From contig NW_004191750.1 of assembly GCF_000330505.1 (NCBI RefSeq), positions 653,470 to 717,469 on the forward strand: a stretch of DNA of 64,000 bases, in the 5' to 3' direction. This document shows positions 31,901 through 41,354 of this stretch, piece by piece. Position 1 is the first letter of the stretch. Each line of letters starts with the position of its first letter. The stretch is from Entamoeba invadens IP1. Taxonomy: Eukaryota; Evosea; Mastigamoebida; Endamoebidae. The translations under genes and the position numbers were made by a program. The notes beneath the pieces were generated by a model. The model was not told the DNA's origin. It made no database searches and worked only from the letters and a program-made list of their open reading frames with translations.

Positions 31901-33215
31901 TGAGGAGAATATCTATTTGTCGAAAATAGTTGGATGCCCGATGTGTAAAGCTCTTTCAAATATCTTTGTCGAACAGTTCCAAAGGCAACCCATTCAGCTT
32001 GAGCAAATAGGGGAGAAGAGTGTCGTGTTTGATATCTTTGAAGAAGTGAAAAAGATTGCGGCCGCCTTGGAACCTCCAAAGGAACTCGACAAGAGCAAGA
32101 GTGTGAACATTTCAATTACAAGGACTTTGACGTCATGTGTCAAATATGATCTTCAAAATCCGTTGAGTTGTGCATTTTTGGCGATAACGAGTATCATCGC
32201 GTCAACTCTCATGAGCATTGAAATTCAAATGCGGAGCGGATATTCATGTCGAGTGTTAGATCATATGGATTTGTTATATTCGTATTATAGAATAGCGGAA
32301 ATAGTCTCTCAAAGTCTGACAATTCAGTACCGACAAGAAGTACTGAAACAACTCTTAATCTTCAGTGCAGCGAAGAATCCACTGTTGCAGATATTACGAG
32401 GGTTTTTACTCGACAAAAGTAAATGGACTGTCTTTGTGACGATTGGATGCATGCACCACCTCCTCGCAGTCTACAGTGAAATCCACAAACACACCCACCT
32501 CACTGTTCCGATTGAAACATATTTACCTCGAGAAGAGATGTTTAAAGAATACGAGAACCAAAGTGTCAATGAATTAGTACAGAAGTTGAGTCAAACGTTC
32601 ATGAAGCAATTGGACTTGTTGACTCGAATGATAGATGGGAACTTCATTCAGTCGAAAACAGAACATCCATTTCCAACAACTTTAATAACTCAGTTGTGTG
32701 TGACTAATGGGTGTAGGGGTGTCGGGGACTTCATTCAGCCGACAATCCCACAGAAGTACTCTTTCATTCATCTGCCACAGACATATGAACAATTAATTAA
32801 CGAGTCACAAAATGGGCGATGTGCCGTGTGTGGGATTTCTGGATCGAAGATCATATATAACTGTGCTATATGTATGACTTGCGGGTGCTTTTTGTGTTAC
32901 AAAGATGGTAAACGGAGAGATGACAATGTTCACAGCGATAAACCTATTTTCGACCATATGGAGAAATGTTCGGGATCGGTTGGGATTTACCTTCTCGTTC
33001 ACTCGGCTACTATGGTGATCATCACTCCACGCATTCATTCGTTTGTGAAGGGGATCTACATCGATCGGTTTGGAGAGTCTCCCGACTCTTCTTATGTCTT
33101 CAAAGAGAGTTACAACCTGAATAGAGAGCTCATTGAAAAGATCGAGAAGTTTTACATGAATGGTGAAATATCGTCGAGCCCCGAACTAGATTTCTACGTG
33201 CCTAAATTGCATTGA
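28967..33215 (+). CDS. UBR1-like N-recognin E3 ubiquitin ligase, two exons
   Basis: Exons 28967-30469 and 30555-33215; 85-bp intron GTTTGT...TAG with TTACTAA before the acceptor, phase 0; 1387 residues, or 11 fewer if MSDSLKRN at 29000 is the start. Residues about 55-130 are a UBR box (CRHVW...CRTC...CVECF...GHDY...CDCG...W). At about residue 854 a RING-like domain begins (CCICSS...C...CPQKIHLQCY...GCPMC). A Cys-rich C-terminal domain (from about 1256, CAVCGISGS...CAICMTCGCFLC) matches the UBR1 C-terminal region. UBR1-type ligases recognise destabilising N-termini (N-degron pathway). Confidence 0.9.
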
Positions 33216-33257
33216 ATTTTTATTTCGTTGTAATTTCTATTTTTTCATCGAAAAATT

Positions 33258-34026
33258 CTATGAAAAACAATCAAAATAAGAAGAGAAGAACATATTACAA
33301 TTACTGGAGTGTACAACACCCCTTTTTTGTGGTGGAGATTCTGTGGGTTCTTCTGCTGTGTTAATTGCCTCTTTTGTGATGTTTTCGTTGATGATATTAC
33401 TGAGAAATTTGACTAAGGAGTCATTATCCTTTTTAACTAGAGAATGATGGAGCTGATGTTCATTCGAGAGGCTTTTGGCTGTTTCTATGTTTGGTCGTGT
33501 TTTCTCCGTGGTGTCCCCAAATTCTACTATAATGATTGAGGTTGTTATTTCACAATACCTCCGTATCTCCTTGACCCACCCTTCAAGATCATTCGCCGAC
33601 TCACTGTTGTCGGTGTAATAGTATAGAACTATATAACTCGCATTTTTGAGGTGTGTTGTTGTAAGACACCCATACATGTCCTTTCCATCTGTCTGTTAAA
33701 TTGCCCTATTGTGAAGGTACAATCAAATAGTAAAAGTAAAGTAAAAATAGTATATATTATAGTTATTATTTAATAGCGAAAGTACACAAACTACAAACAA
33801 ATAGAAGCTCAAGTGGTTGCTCGCCAACTAAAACACTGATTGGGTTTGCATTTTCATCATCGACTTTGAGGTTATCAGTTTTGGTGTTGAGAGTTTGAAG
33901 GTATAATTTAATCATTTGATGTGGGATGTCTCTATCTATCCCTATAAATACCACTTTGGTCAATATGATCTCTTCCTCAGGGTCTTCGTAGTCGGTTTCG
34001 CTGTGCTCCGTTGCTTGGTCTTCCAT
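33258..34026 (-). CDS. Degenerate Rab-like pseudo-GTPase, two exons
   Basis: Exons 34026-33799 and 33692-33258; 106-bp intron GTTTGT...CAG, phase 0; 220 residues. After splicing, ELLFTDGKDMYGCLTTTHLKNASYIVLYY aligns with the Rab block [21 protein letters not shown]...VYD. But the P-loop is GIDRDIPHQ, without GK(S/T), the switch 2 DTAGQE reads TDGKDM, and where NKxD is expected FGDTT is found. Thus nucleotide binding is probably lost. The tail ends in Cys-x4-Ser-Ser...DCFS without a CC prenylation pair. The N-terminus is acidic. Convergent with the UBR gene. Confidence 0.65.
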
Positions 34027-35156
34027 AAATTCGTTTTTTAGTTTTTTTTAGTCAAATTATAAACAACAATGTTTATATTAATAAGTTATTTGAATAATTT
34101 TAACGGATTTATTTTAAACACTGATTTAAATTATCATTTCAGTTAAATAGTTTTTATTAATAAAATTATATTTTAGAGTATGGTACTTATTTTTATTATT
34201 ACAAAAATATATTATTGCATAAAAATTTCAAACTGTATTATACATTTTATTACAACTTTAATAAATTATACTATTAAAACTTCAAAAAAAAGGTATTTTA
34301 ATTTAAAAATAAAAGACTTTTTACCGATATAACAGTTCCTTAGAAAATTATGAAAAAAAACACTAAACGGACGATTTCTTTAAATATACCAAAACTGTGT
34401 AGTAAAAGTGAGAACATTATGAACAAAGACAATATTAATTGTTAATTTGAAGATTTCATTACAGTAAAATGCAGAAATGGTTGGAATTTATAAATAATCA
34501 TTCAATTTCAAACCCGGGTCCAAATGTGTAGTTTGTTTTTTTTTGAAAAAAAGAAAAACAAGTTGTTATTTTTTTTGTTTTATAAACTCATAATTGATAC
34601 TGAAAACATAATAAGTTAAAAGAATTATAAAATATAATAAAATGGTTTGAATTATTTGGAGAACAACACCTGAACTAGTTTATCCCAAAAGCTAGTTTTT
34701 ATTTTAAAAAAACTTTTTAAGTGGGTATTTTTTTGCTTTGATTACCTAAAAATTAATAACATGATAATATGTTACAGTAAAAAGCATCTATTTGTGGGTT
34801 TTTAAACAGAGAAAAATATATATTTGTGGGTTTATCATGGAATTGTGTAGTAAATTCTATTTAATATTTAATACATAAAAAATGAAAGATTTTATTAATA
34901 TTAGAGTATTTTAATTATAAAAATACTATAATTTTTATTTAAATGTATATAAATTCAAGGTTCCACAACAAATTAATTATTTGTGGGTTTTGCATTTGAT
35001 TGGTCCATTGACCCACAAATATAAAACCTACAAATAGATGCTTTTTATTGTATATAATTTTTAATATTATAATTAATTCATATTGAATTAATTAATAATA
35101 ATATTGGATTGATAGAAAAATATAACAATTTATAAAAGTTTATAATGTGATATAAA
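34027..35156. other. Intergenic region containing a MITE
   Basis: 1.1 kb of AT-rich DNA. The only structure is the inverted-repeat element at 34775-35050, listed separately. No coding pattern. Confidence 0.5.
34775..35050. mobile_element. 276-bp MITE with 28-bp inverted ends and TA flanks
   Basis: The left end CAGTAAAAAGCATCTATTTG and on (34775-34802) matches the inverse of the right end (35023-35050) with two mismatches. Both sides are flanked by TA, as in Tc1/mariner-type insertions. TTTGTGGGTTT recurs inside on both strands (near 34790, 34821, 34980, 35010). There is no coding capacity, so it depends on a transposase elsewhere. It ends 106 bp before the ATG of the surface-protein gene. 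Confidence 0.75.
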
Positions 35157-38100
35157 ATGTTTTTTGACTATTTCAAAAAACTTGAAAATATAAACAATTG
35201 GATGTTCATTTTTTTCTTATTTCTTTTCAGTTATGCTCTTTCAACAGAAACGCCCGAGACACGACGAATTGAGGTTGAAAGAAACAATGAGACTTTAACA
35301 ATCAAAGAAAATATGACTATTGATATTAATATAATGAAGGGAGTTTTACACATAGAAACAAAAAATAATATTGTGCTTAATTTCACACGAATTCCTTGCA
35401 ATTTTTTGGTTCAAATCAAATCAACAGATTACATGAGAGTAGGTGTTGTTATAAATACAATTGAAGAGAATTGTTCAAATAAAATATTAGTACAGTCCGC
35501 TCTTCCAATAACACTTTCAAAGAGTTCAGACAAAGTAAAGATTAATTGTGGTATGATGGGAATAACAACAGTTGATTATATAGACACTATTTCGTACGAA
35601 AAGTACTCGTTTGATACTTTATTCACATACTCAGTAACTTCAAACGAGAATACTAAGTGCCCACCATTTGTGTGTCTTTCTACACAACAAATACTTTTTG
35701 GAAATAATGGTGTCCAAGTGAAATGTTCTGGCGTTGATGTATATACACTTGATGGCATGAGTCTTTTTATTGACTTGCCGTTTAACCCACTTATAGGTAA
35801 TTACGAGGAAATTATAATATCAAAAAATGCAAAAACAATGAGTTGGATTGGTATCGCAATGGATGACAACCATTTTAATCAAGTCAGTGCGCATGTTTTA
35901 AGAATCGCGAATGACAGCAACGTCATGTTTAGAACACTTGATGTCAAAACCGACTCACTTTTGATCGATGCTGCAAAACTGATCTTGGATGCGACAAATT
36001 TCGAGGTCTATCAAAGTCGTCTTTCTTTCGACCTTTTACAATGCCAAAAGATATCAAATTTTACCGCAAAAAACATCGCAATAAAGAGTCTAAAAATAGA
36101 AATGGATTCTCACTTATTTTGTGAAAATTTTGTGACAGAAATAGTTCATGTGATAAATTCATGCGACAAAAATTACACAACTCCATTTTTGAAAACTGAG
36201 ACATTCACGATAAACAACGACTCAATTCCGTTGAATGACTCAGAGAGTTGGTTAATGCTTGACGAGTGTTTTGAACAATTGAATATGATTCCTCTTATTA
36301 TAACTTCTAATCCAATAAACATACATGTACCACATAACACCGAACTGTTGTGTAATAACACTTTGCTTGTAACGTCTGGAAATAAAATGAACTGTTCGCT
36401 TCAGTGTGAATATTTTGAAAAACCTAAAGTGTGTGTATTGACTGGCTCAAAGTATAATGATCCGGACTCGTACGATTCTCTTTTAAGCACTTCAAAACAT
36501 TGTCCGTGTTCTTTGTCTGAAAATAAAGAATGTACTCTTATTGTCCAAACTCCATTTTTTGAAGGTTCTATTAATGAAGTAAATGTTATTATTAACACAA
36601 ATTCTTGTGTATTTTCAAACAGTGTAATAACAATAGCAAATCGCCTGACTGTGCAAGGTGACTTTTCAATTCACTCTTCAACATTCTCGGTACAAACAGT
36701 AAAAATAACACTCTCAAAAACACTAAGTATCGACTCTTTGAGTACCATTGGGAGTGTGACAGGCACTGGAACTCTTGAATTGCTCAAGAAAAGCAATATC
36801 AACAAAATTCAAAGTGTTATTTTGAAGTGCAAGGAACTCATCATTCATGACACTTTTCAACCAAAAGTGGTGGTTTTTAACTCGACACAAGTAACGTTTT
36901 TAGAGTCGAGTTCTGTGTTACTCGTATTGACAGAGTTTATTTTGGTCGACCAGAAATTTCCGCCATTTATCAGTCAGTCTAAAGAGTACGTCCAAATTTC
37001 ATCAAACACATTAACTAATTTCAAAACGAATTCGTGTTTTGAATTTATGAAATTAGAGAGTATTGAAAAGAGTGTATCTTGCTCCGACTTTACTCCAACT
37101 CAATATGTTTGTGAATTTGCATGTGGAGACACTCTTATTATATGCAACATTCCGATTCAAAAATATTCATGTGGTTCAAAAACATGTGTTGTAACACATC
37201 AAAGTGTTGATTTGGATATACCTTCTGCATATTCTGATATACAATGTCCTTGTGGATTTATCAAAGAAACATCTGGTAATTGGGAAATAGAGTGTAATAT
37301 AGATGCAACACGAATTAATCATATTAAAAACATGTATGGCGTATTTCACAGTCTGTTACTCTCAGAGAACACAATTGTTGAGGTTGTTAGAAATTTAACA
37401 ATACACAACTTTGTCTTGAAAAAGAACCAAACGTTTGTTGAGTCTCCAGACACAAACAGAAAAGAAGAAATTTTAATGAAAATTGGTGTTACTGCTCTCG
37501 ATTTTTCAGAACTCACTTTAAACATCAAAACAAGCGCCAATTTTAGTGGTAACAAATGCAATATATATACAACAAAAGAATTGTATATAAATGCTGTTAA
37601 CACAGCGTCTCTTGACATTACAACAAACTCGTCTTTAACATTTTCTCCAAAGATCGAGAGTGCACTTTTGATTACAATTACAAACGGAACTATTAATTTG
37701 CCCTATGGAATTTCATGTAAAATGATGACTGTAGTGTCGGACTCTTTTCAAAGTCCGCTTGTTGTTCTTGGAGCATCACAATTGATATCTATGGAAGAGT
37801 TTGTGTATGAAGGAAAAGGGTATGGAATGTTAGTAGAAGCAACAAGTACAGGACTTATTCAAGCAAAGCGTGTTGTCAACGCATATGTTGATGAGTTTAG
37901 GTCTTACATAGCAACAGAGGAAATGGCGAGAACCCCTATATTATGTCACATGAATGAAGGAGTTTGGGTAGAGTTTGGGTGTCCATGTAGAGGTGATTTT
38001 TGTGATGTCAATGCTTCTGGGTATAGTAGTGGTGTTTCCTTGTTTAATATAAGAAATTTGATCGTCTCAAATGGGTCTATTATACAAGGAAAAGTGATTG

Positions 38101-38744
38101 CAAAGAGTGTTAAAATACAAGGGAGTGTATTTATCAATGAATGTATAACTGACTTATTTGAAGTGGACAATAAATTAAATACATTCACTGAATTTGGAAT
38201 GTGTGATATACAATATTTCATGAATAGAGGCGATTCTGTGCCACACATCACTGTTACAGAGAAGAGTGCCATTCATGTTATTAACTCTCATTCCATCTCC
38301 ATCACTCCAAAATCACAAATTGCAATTCAAAAGCTTAATGTGTCTATATTAGCAATTCATAAGAGTGGCAATACAGTATTAGACCTTACTAAAAATACTT
38401 TAGAATCTCTTCAAATACAATTGTATGTAGACTCCATCAAACCAACTCAAATATTAAAAGGCAATAACTTGCGTCTTGACTTAATATCAATTAAAGATCC
38501 CGTTCTCAAAGAAAATGAACACGCACATATCTCTGTTGTTTGTGGCAACATCCTTTTTCTCAGTAACACGCCAGATGATGAAGAGTGCATAATTAATCCT
38601 GAAGATACAAGTAAAGTAGATCTCTTCTACTTATTCTTCCTTCTCCTGCCTTTTCTTGTTCTCGTAGTTATCATTCCACTGATCCTTTGTATAATTAAAG
38701 GGTATCAATACACTCAACAAGTAAGGTACAATCATTTGTTTTAA
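35157..38744 (+). CDS. Large type I surface protein with repeated CPC modules
   Basis: 1195 residues. A signal sequence (hydrophobic FIFFLFLFSYAL, ending near residue 28; the ATG at 35202 is an alternative start) is followed by a long beta-rich extracellular region with many N-glycosylation sites, and one membrane helix near residues 1158-1182 (LFYLFFLLLPFLVLVVIIPL) with a short basic tail. Cys clusters recur at residues 168 (CPPFVC), 449 (CPC), 697 (CPCG) and 942 (CPC), about 245-280 residues apart, each following a Cys-rich stretch. I do not recognise the family. It could be an adhesin or a receptor; that is inference. Confidence 0.75.
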   Translation: MFFDYFKKLENINNWMFIFFLFLFSYALSTETPETRRIEVERNNETLTIKENMTIDINIMKGVLHIETKNNIVLNFTRIPCNFLVQIKSTDYMRVGVVINTIEENCSNKILVQSALPITLSKSSDKVKINCGMMGITTVDYIDTISYEKYSFDTLFTYSVTSNENTKCPPFVCLSTQQILFGNNGVQVKCSGVDVYTLDGMSLFIDLPFNPLIGNYEEIIISKNAKTMSWIGIAMDDNHFNQVSAHVLRIANDSNVMFRTLDVKTDSLLIDAAKLILDATNFEVYQSRLSFDLLQCQKISNFTAKNIAIKSLKIEMDSHLFCENFVTEIVHVINSCDKNYTTPFLKTETFTINNDSIPLNDSESWLMLDECFEQLNMIPLIITSNPINIHVPHNTELLCNNTLLVTSGNKMNCSLQCEYFEKPKVCVLTGSKYNDPDSYDSLLSTSKHCPCSLSENKECTLIVQTPFFEGSINEVNVIINTNSCVFSNSVITIANRLTVQGDFSIHSSTFSVQTVKITLSKTLSIDSLSTIGSVTGTGTLELLKKSNINKIQSVILKCKELIIHDTFQPKVVVFNSTQVTFLESSSVLLVLTEFILVDQKFPPFISQSKEYVQISSNTLTNFKTNSCFEFMKLESIEKSVSCSDFTPTQYVCEFACGDTLIICNIPIQKYSCGSKTCVVTHQSVDLDIPSAYSDIQCPCGFIKETSGNWEIECNIDATRINHIKNMYGVFHSLLLSENTIVEVVRNLTIHNFVLKKNQTFVESPDTNRKEEILMKIGVTALDFSELTLNIKTSANFSGNKCNIYTTKELYINAVNTASLDITTNSSLTFSPKIESALLITITNGTINLPYGISCKMMTVVSDSFQSPLVVLGASQLISMEEFVYEGKGYGMLVEATSTGLIQAKRVVNAYVDEFRSYIATEEMARTPILCHMNEGVWVEFGCPCRGDFCDVNASGYSSGVSLFNIRNLIVSNGSIIQGKVIAKSVKIQGSVFINECITDLFEVDNKLNTFTEFGMCDIQYFMNRGDSVPHITVTEKSAIHVINSHSISITPKSQIAIQKLNVSILAIHKSGNTVLDLTKNTLESLQIQLYVDSIKPTQILKGNNLRLDLISIKDPVLKENEHAHISVVCGNILFLSNTPDDEECIINPEDTSKVDLFYLFFLLLPFLVLVVIIPLILCIIKGYQYTQQVRYNHLF

Positions 38745-38813
38745 TTATTAATTCACATGTTTTTATGTGTCTCTATTATCACTTCTAACACTCAACAACA
38801 GTAAAAAAATTAG

Positions 38814-40364
38814 TTATTCAATAGACTCACTTATACTTTTATCCGATCGATCACTTCTTTCACTTCTATCAGTCTTATCGTTCCTTAGTTGTTCTATTTT
38901 ACATTCTAAAGCTCTCACTCTGACCAACAGTTCATCGATATCTCTATCCTTTTGTTTAATAATCATTTTCAGCTCTTCACACGTCAAGTCGGTGGTCTTC
39001 TCCGTCCGTTTCAGTGTCACAAGCGATGGCGATGACTTTGTGATGCTCACGGAGATCTTCATCCGCTTTTTGTTCTCATCGAGACTTCGTTTGTCAGACC
39101 CATTTTTCGACGACTTTGTGTCATCTTTTGCGGCGGTCGATGCCGTCTCACTTTCACTCTCATTGATGTCGACACCTTTTCTGTCTAAACTTCGTCGCGG
39201 CCAAAGTTCACGCGCACTCGTTGTAGTTCGCGGAGATAACAAACTTTGTGGCATGCAAGCCAGACTTTGTCGATCGGAGCTCGAGTCGTCTTGAGCGCTT
39301 TCCGTAGTGAAGATTGGAATAGCTGGGCTTTTACTGAACTGCCCACTTTTTAAACTCTTTCGATAACTCTTCTTTTCTTCCTTCATCTTTTCAATGACTT
39401 TAGAAGTCTTTGCGACTTCAATCCCCATTTGAATTGGATATGACGGCACCGACATCCCTTCAATTAAATTCAACTTTTCAATGTCACCAAACGCCTCGTC
39501 GAAATTGTCGAGAAGGAAGACAACGGCACTCTGTGATTTGTCGAGGTGTTCCAAGTCGGAAATAGCGATGTTATTAGGCTTTTTACATATCCCCAATGTT
39601 ATGCACGTTGCAATGTTGAACGAATTCATCTTGTTGATTTTTTCTTTTTCGATGACGCGCCGAAGGAAGGAGAAGAAATACCACAAGGTGTTATGATTCT
39701 CAAGAGGAAGTTTCTCAACAAAGGCTTTCCCATCCTTTCTTGTTGGTATTGCAATGAAGTCTTGATACAAATCAAATGGTATCAAAGGCTCCGGTAACGC
39801 GCGTAAATAATCTTTCACTACACAAGAGGCTAACACACAATCAGTAAACCCTTCGGGGTCATAATCTTTGCCAAGATCAAATTTGGACCGAATTTCTTTC
39901 ATCTCTTGCGCACCCGCAGACAGACGAAAAACTCCAACTAATTCATCGCCTTTGTGGTTTTCTAAATACTGTAAAGATCTATATAAAGGAAGAGGAAAGC
40001 GCCATTGAGACTTTGAAATGGCAACACGAAGGGGAATCCCATAGAAACCCTGTATCTCCGTCTTATTAAACATCGAACACAACCAAAAGTTGAGCGACTC
40101 TAAATTCGAACATTTCACGATAAAAACACGATCGGATATCACACGAAAACATAAGGCGGCGATGTCGTCTTCGATGCGATCTTCGTCAAGACGCCGTGTA
40201 ACTACTGACAGTTTCATATCAAATTCAGTTGACCCGACGGCTAAGACATAGCGGCCGCGACTGTTTTTAAATATCGAAATCGACCGCTCGGTGAATTTGC
40301 GATTTTTGTAGACACTAACTGTATTATACTTCAGCTGAGATTGTGCGTTGGGGATTTCAGCCAT
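38814..40364 (-). CDS. PH-RhoGAP protein with C-terminal coiled coil
   Basis: 516 residues. A PH-like domain fills about residues 14-105. The RhoGAP domain follows (about 115-295) with YGIPLRVA, the arginine-finger loop GVFRLSAG, and NMATCI-like block FNIATCITLGI. It should stimulate GTP hydrolysis on Rho/Rac proteins. Residues 330-450 are Ser/Lys-rich and probably disordered, and the end (about 460-510) is a coiled coil ending in repeated RSDRSDKS. It sits in the same window as a RhoGEF but is not linked to it. No intron. Confidence 0.88.
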   Translation of the reverse strand: MAEIPNAQSQLKYNTVSVYKNRKFTERSISIFKNSRGRYVLAVGSTEFDMKLSVVTRRLDEDRIEDDIAALCFRVISDRVFIVKCSNLESLNFWLCSMFNKTEIQGFYGIPLRVAISKSQWRFPLPLYRSLQYLENHKGDELVGVFRLSAGAQEMKEIRSKFDLGKDYDPEGFTDCVLASCVVKDYLRALPEPLIPFDLYQDFIAIPTRKDGKAFVEKLPLENHNTLWYFFSFLRRVIEKEKINKMNSFNIATCITLGICKKPNNIAISDLEHLDKSQSAVVFLLDNFDEAFGDIEKLNLIEGMSVPSYPIQMGIEVAKTSKVIEKMKEEKKSYRKSLKSGQFSKSPAIPIFTTESAQDDSSSDRQSLACMPQSLLSPRTTTSARELWPRRSLDRKGVDINESESETASTAAKDDTKSSKNGSDKRSLDENKKRMKISVSITKSSPSLVTLKRTEKTTDLTCEELKMIIKQKDRDIDELLVRVRALECKIEQLRNDKTDRSERSDRSDKSISESIE

Positions 40365-41354
40365 CCAAACTGATTTGCTTTAATTGTTTTACTAAACTTT
40401 GGTTTTTGTTTTTACTAAGAATTGCACATGGCTCAAAAATGTCAATACACTCGATTTGCCTCGTTTGTTGTCGAATTGACTTTTTTATTATTTTAATTCT
40501 AATATGGTATTATTATTAAATCAATTAAGTATTTATTAATGGTATTAGGTAGTTTATTTTTTTTAATAATGGAATAAGAAAAAGAGCAAATGTGGCACTT
40601 AGGTATAAAATATTCGGTTTTGATAGTTTTGTATATGACCAATTCTTTTCATTATTTAAACATTTCTTTTTTGTTTGTAATTCAAATAAATAGAAATATG
40701 GTTCGCTTTACTATTTTTTTATTTGAATTTTATTTAGATGGAAAGTTTTAAATAAAAAGATCTTTGAAATCGTTAAAGTAATTTATAATTTTAGTCATGT
40801 TACTTTTTATTTCTTAACACTTAAATTTATTTACTAAATTCAACATTAATAATATATTAAGTTAATTTATTATACTAAGGTATAATAAACTAAATGGTTT
40901 ATTATACCTTATAATATTATAATAAAGTTGTTAATATTTATAATAATAAATATATATATATTATTTTGTTATTTAATTCTGTTTTTTGATAAAGACGAAT
41001 TAAAAAACAAAAATGTTATATATACCAAAATAAATAAAAAATTTGAATTATTGAAATTATTATAAATCAACTTATGGTTAATTGGTTAATTAAATGGTTT
41101 CTTTTTAACTATTTGTCTGTTGTAAAAACAAAAATGTTGCAATCAGAAAAAATTAATAAAAAATATTATAAAAATAATAAAAATAACTATTAAAACGTAG
41201 TAATGAATTCCATAATAATAACTAGTCGAATGAGTCTCCATTTCATACTAACAGAAGAAGAACTTTCAAAAATGTCAATTCAGAGTAAAAAATGAAGTAA
41301 AAACATTCATCGATACCATAAACTCCAAATAGAACTAAAAATGAAGCAAAACCA
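40365..41354. other. Divergent intergenic region with a hairpin
   Basis: 990 bp, AT-rich, no coding pattern. It contains a 34-bp hairpin at 40877-40910. It must include the promoters of the RhoGAP and LRR-PP2C genes. Confidence 0.5.
40877..40910. repeat. Inverted repeat, 14-bp arms, 6-base loop
   Basis: AAGGTATAATAAAC, loop TAAATG, then GTTTATTATACCTT. The arms are perfectly complementary. Confidence 0.95.
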
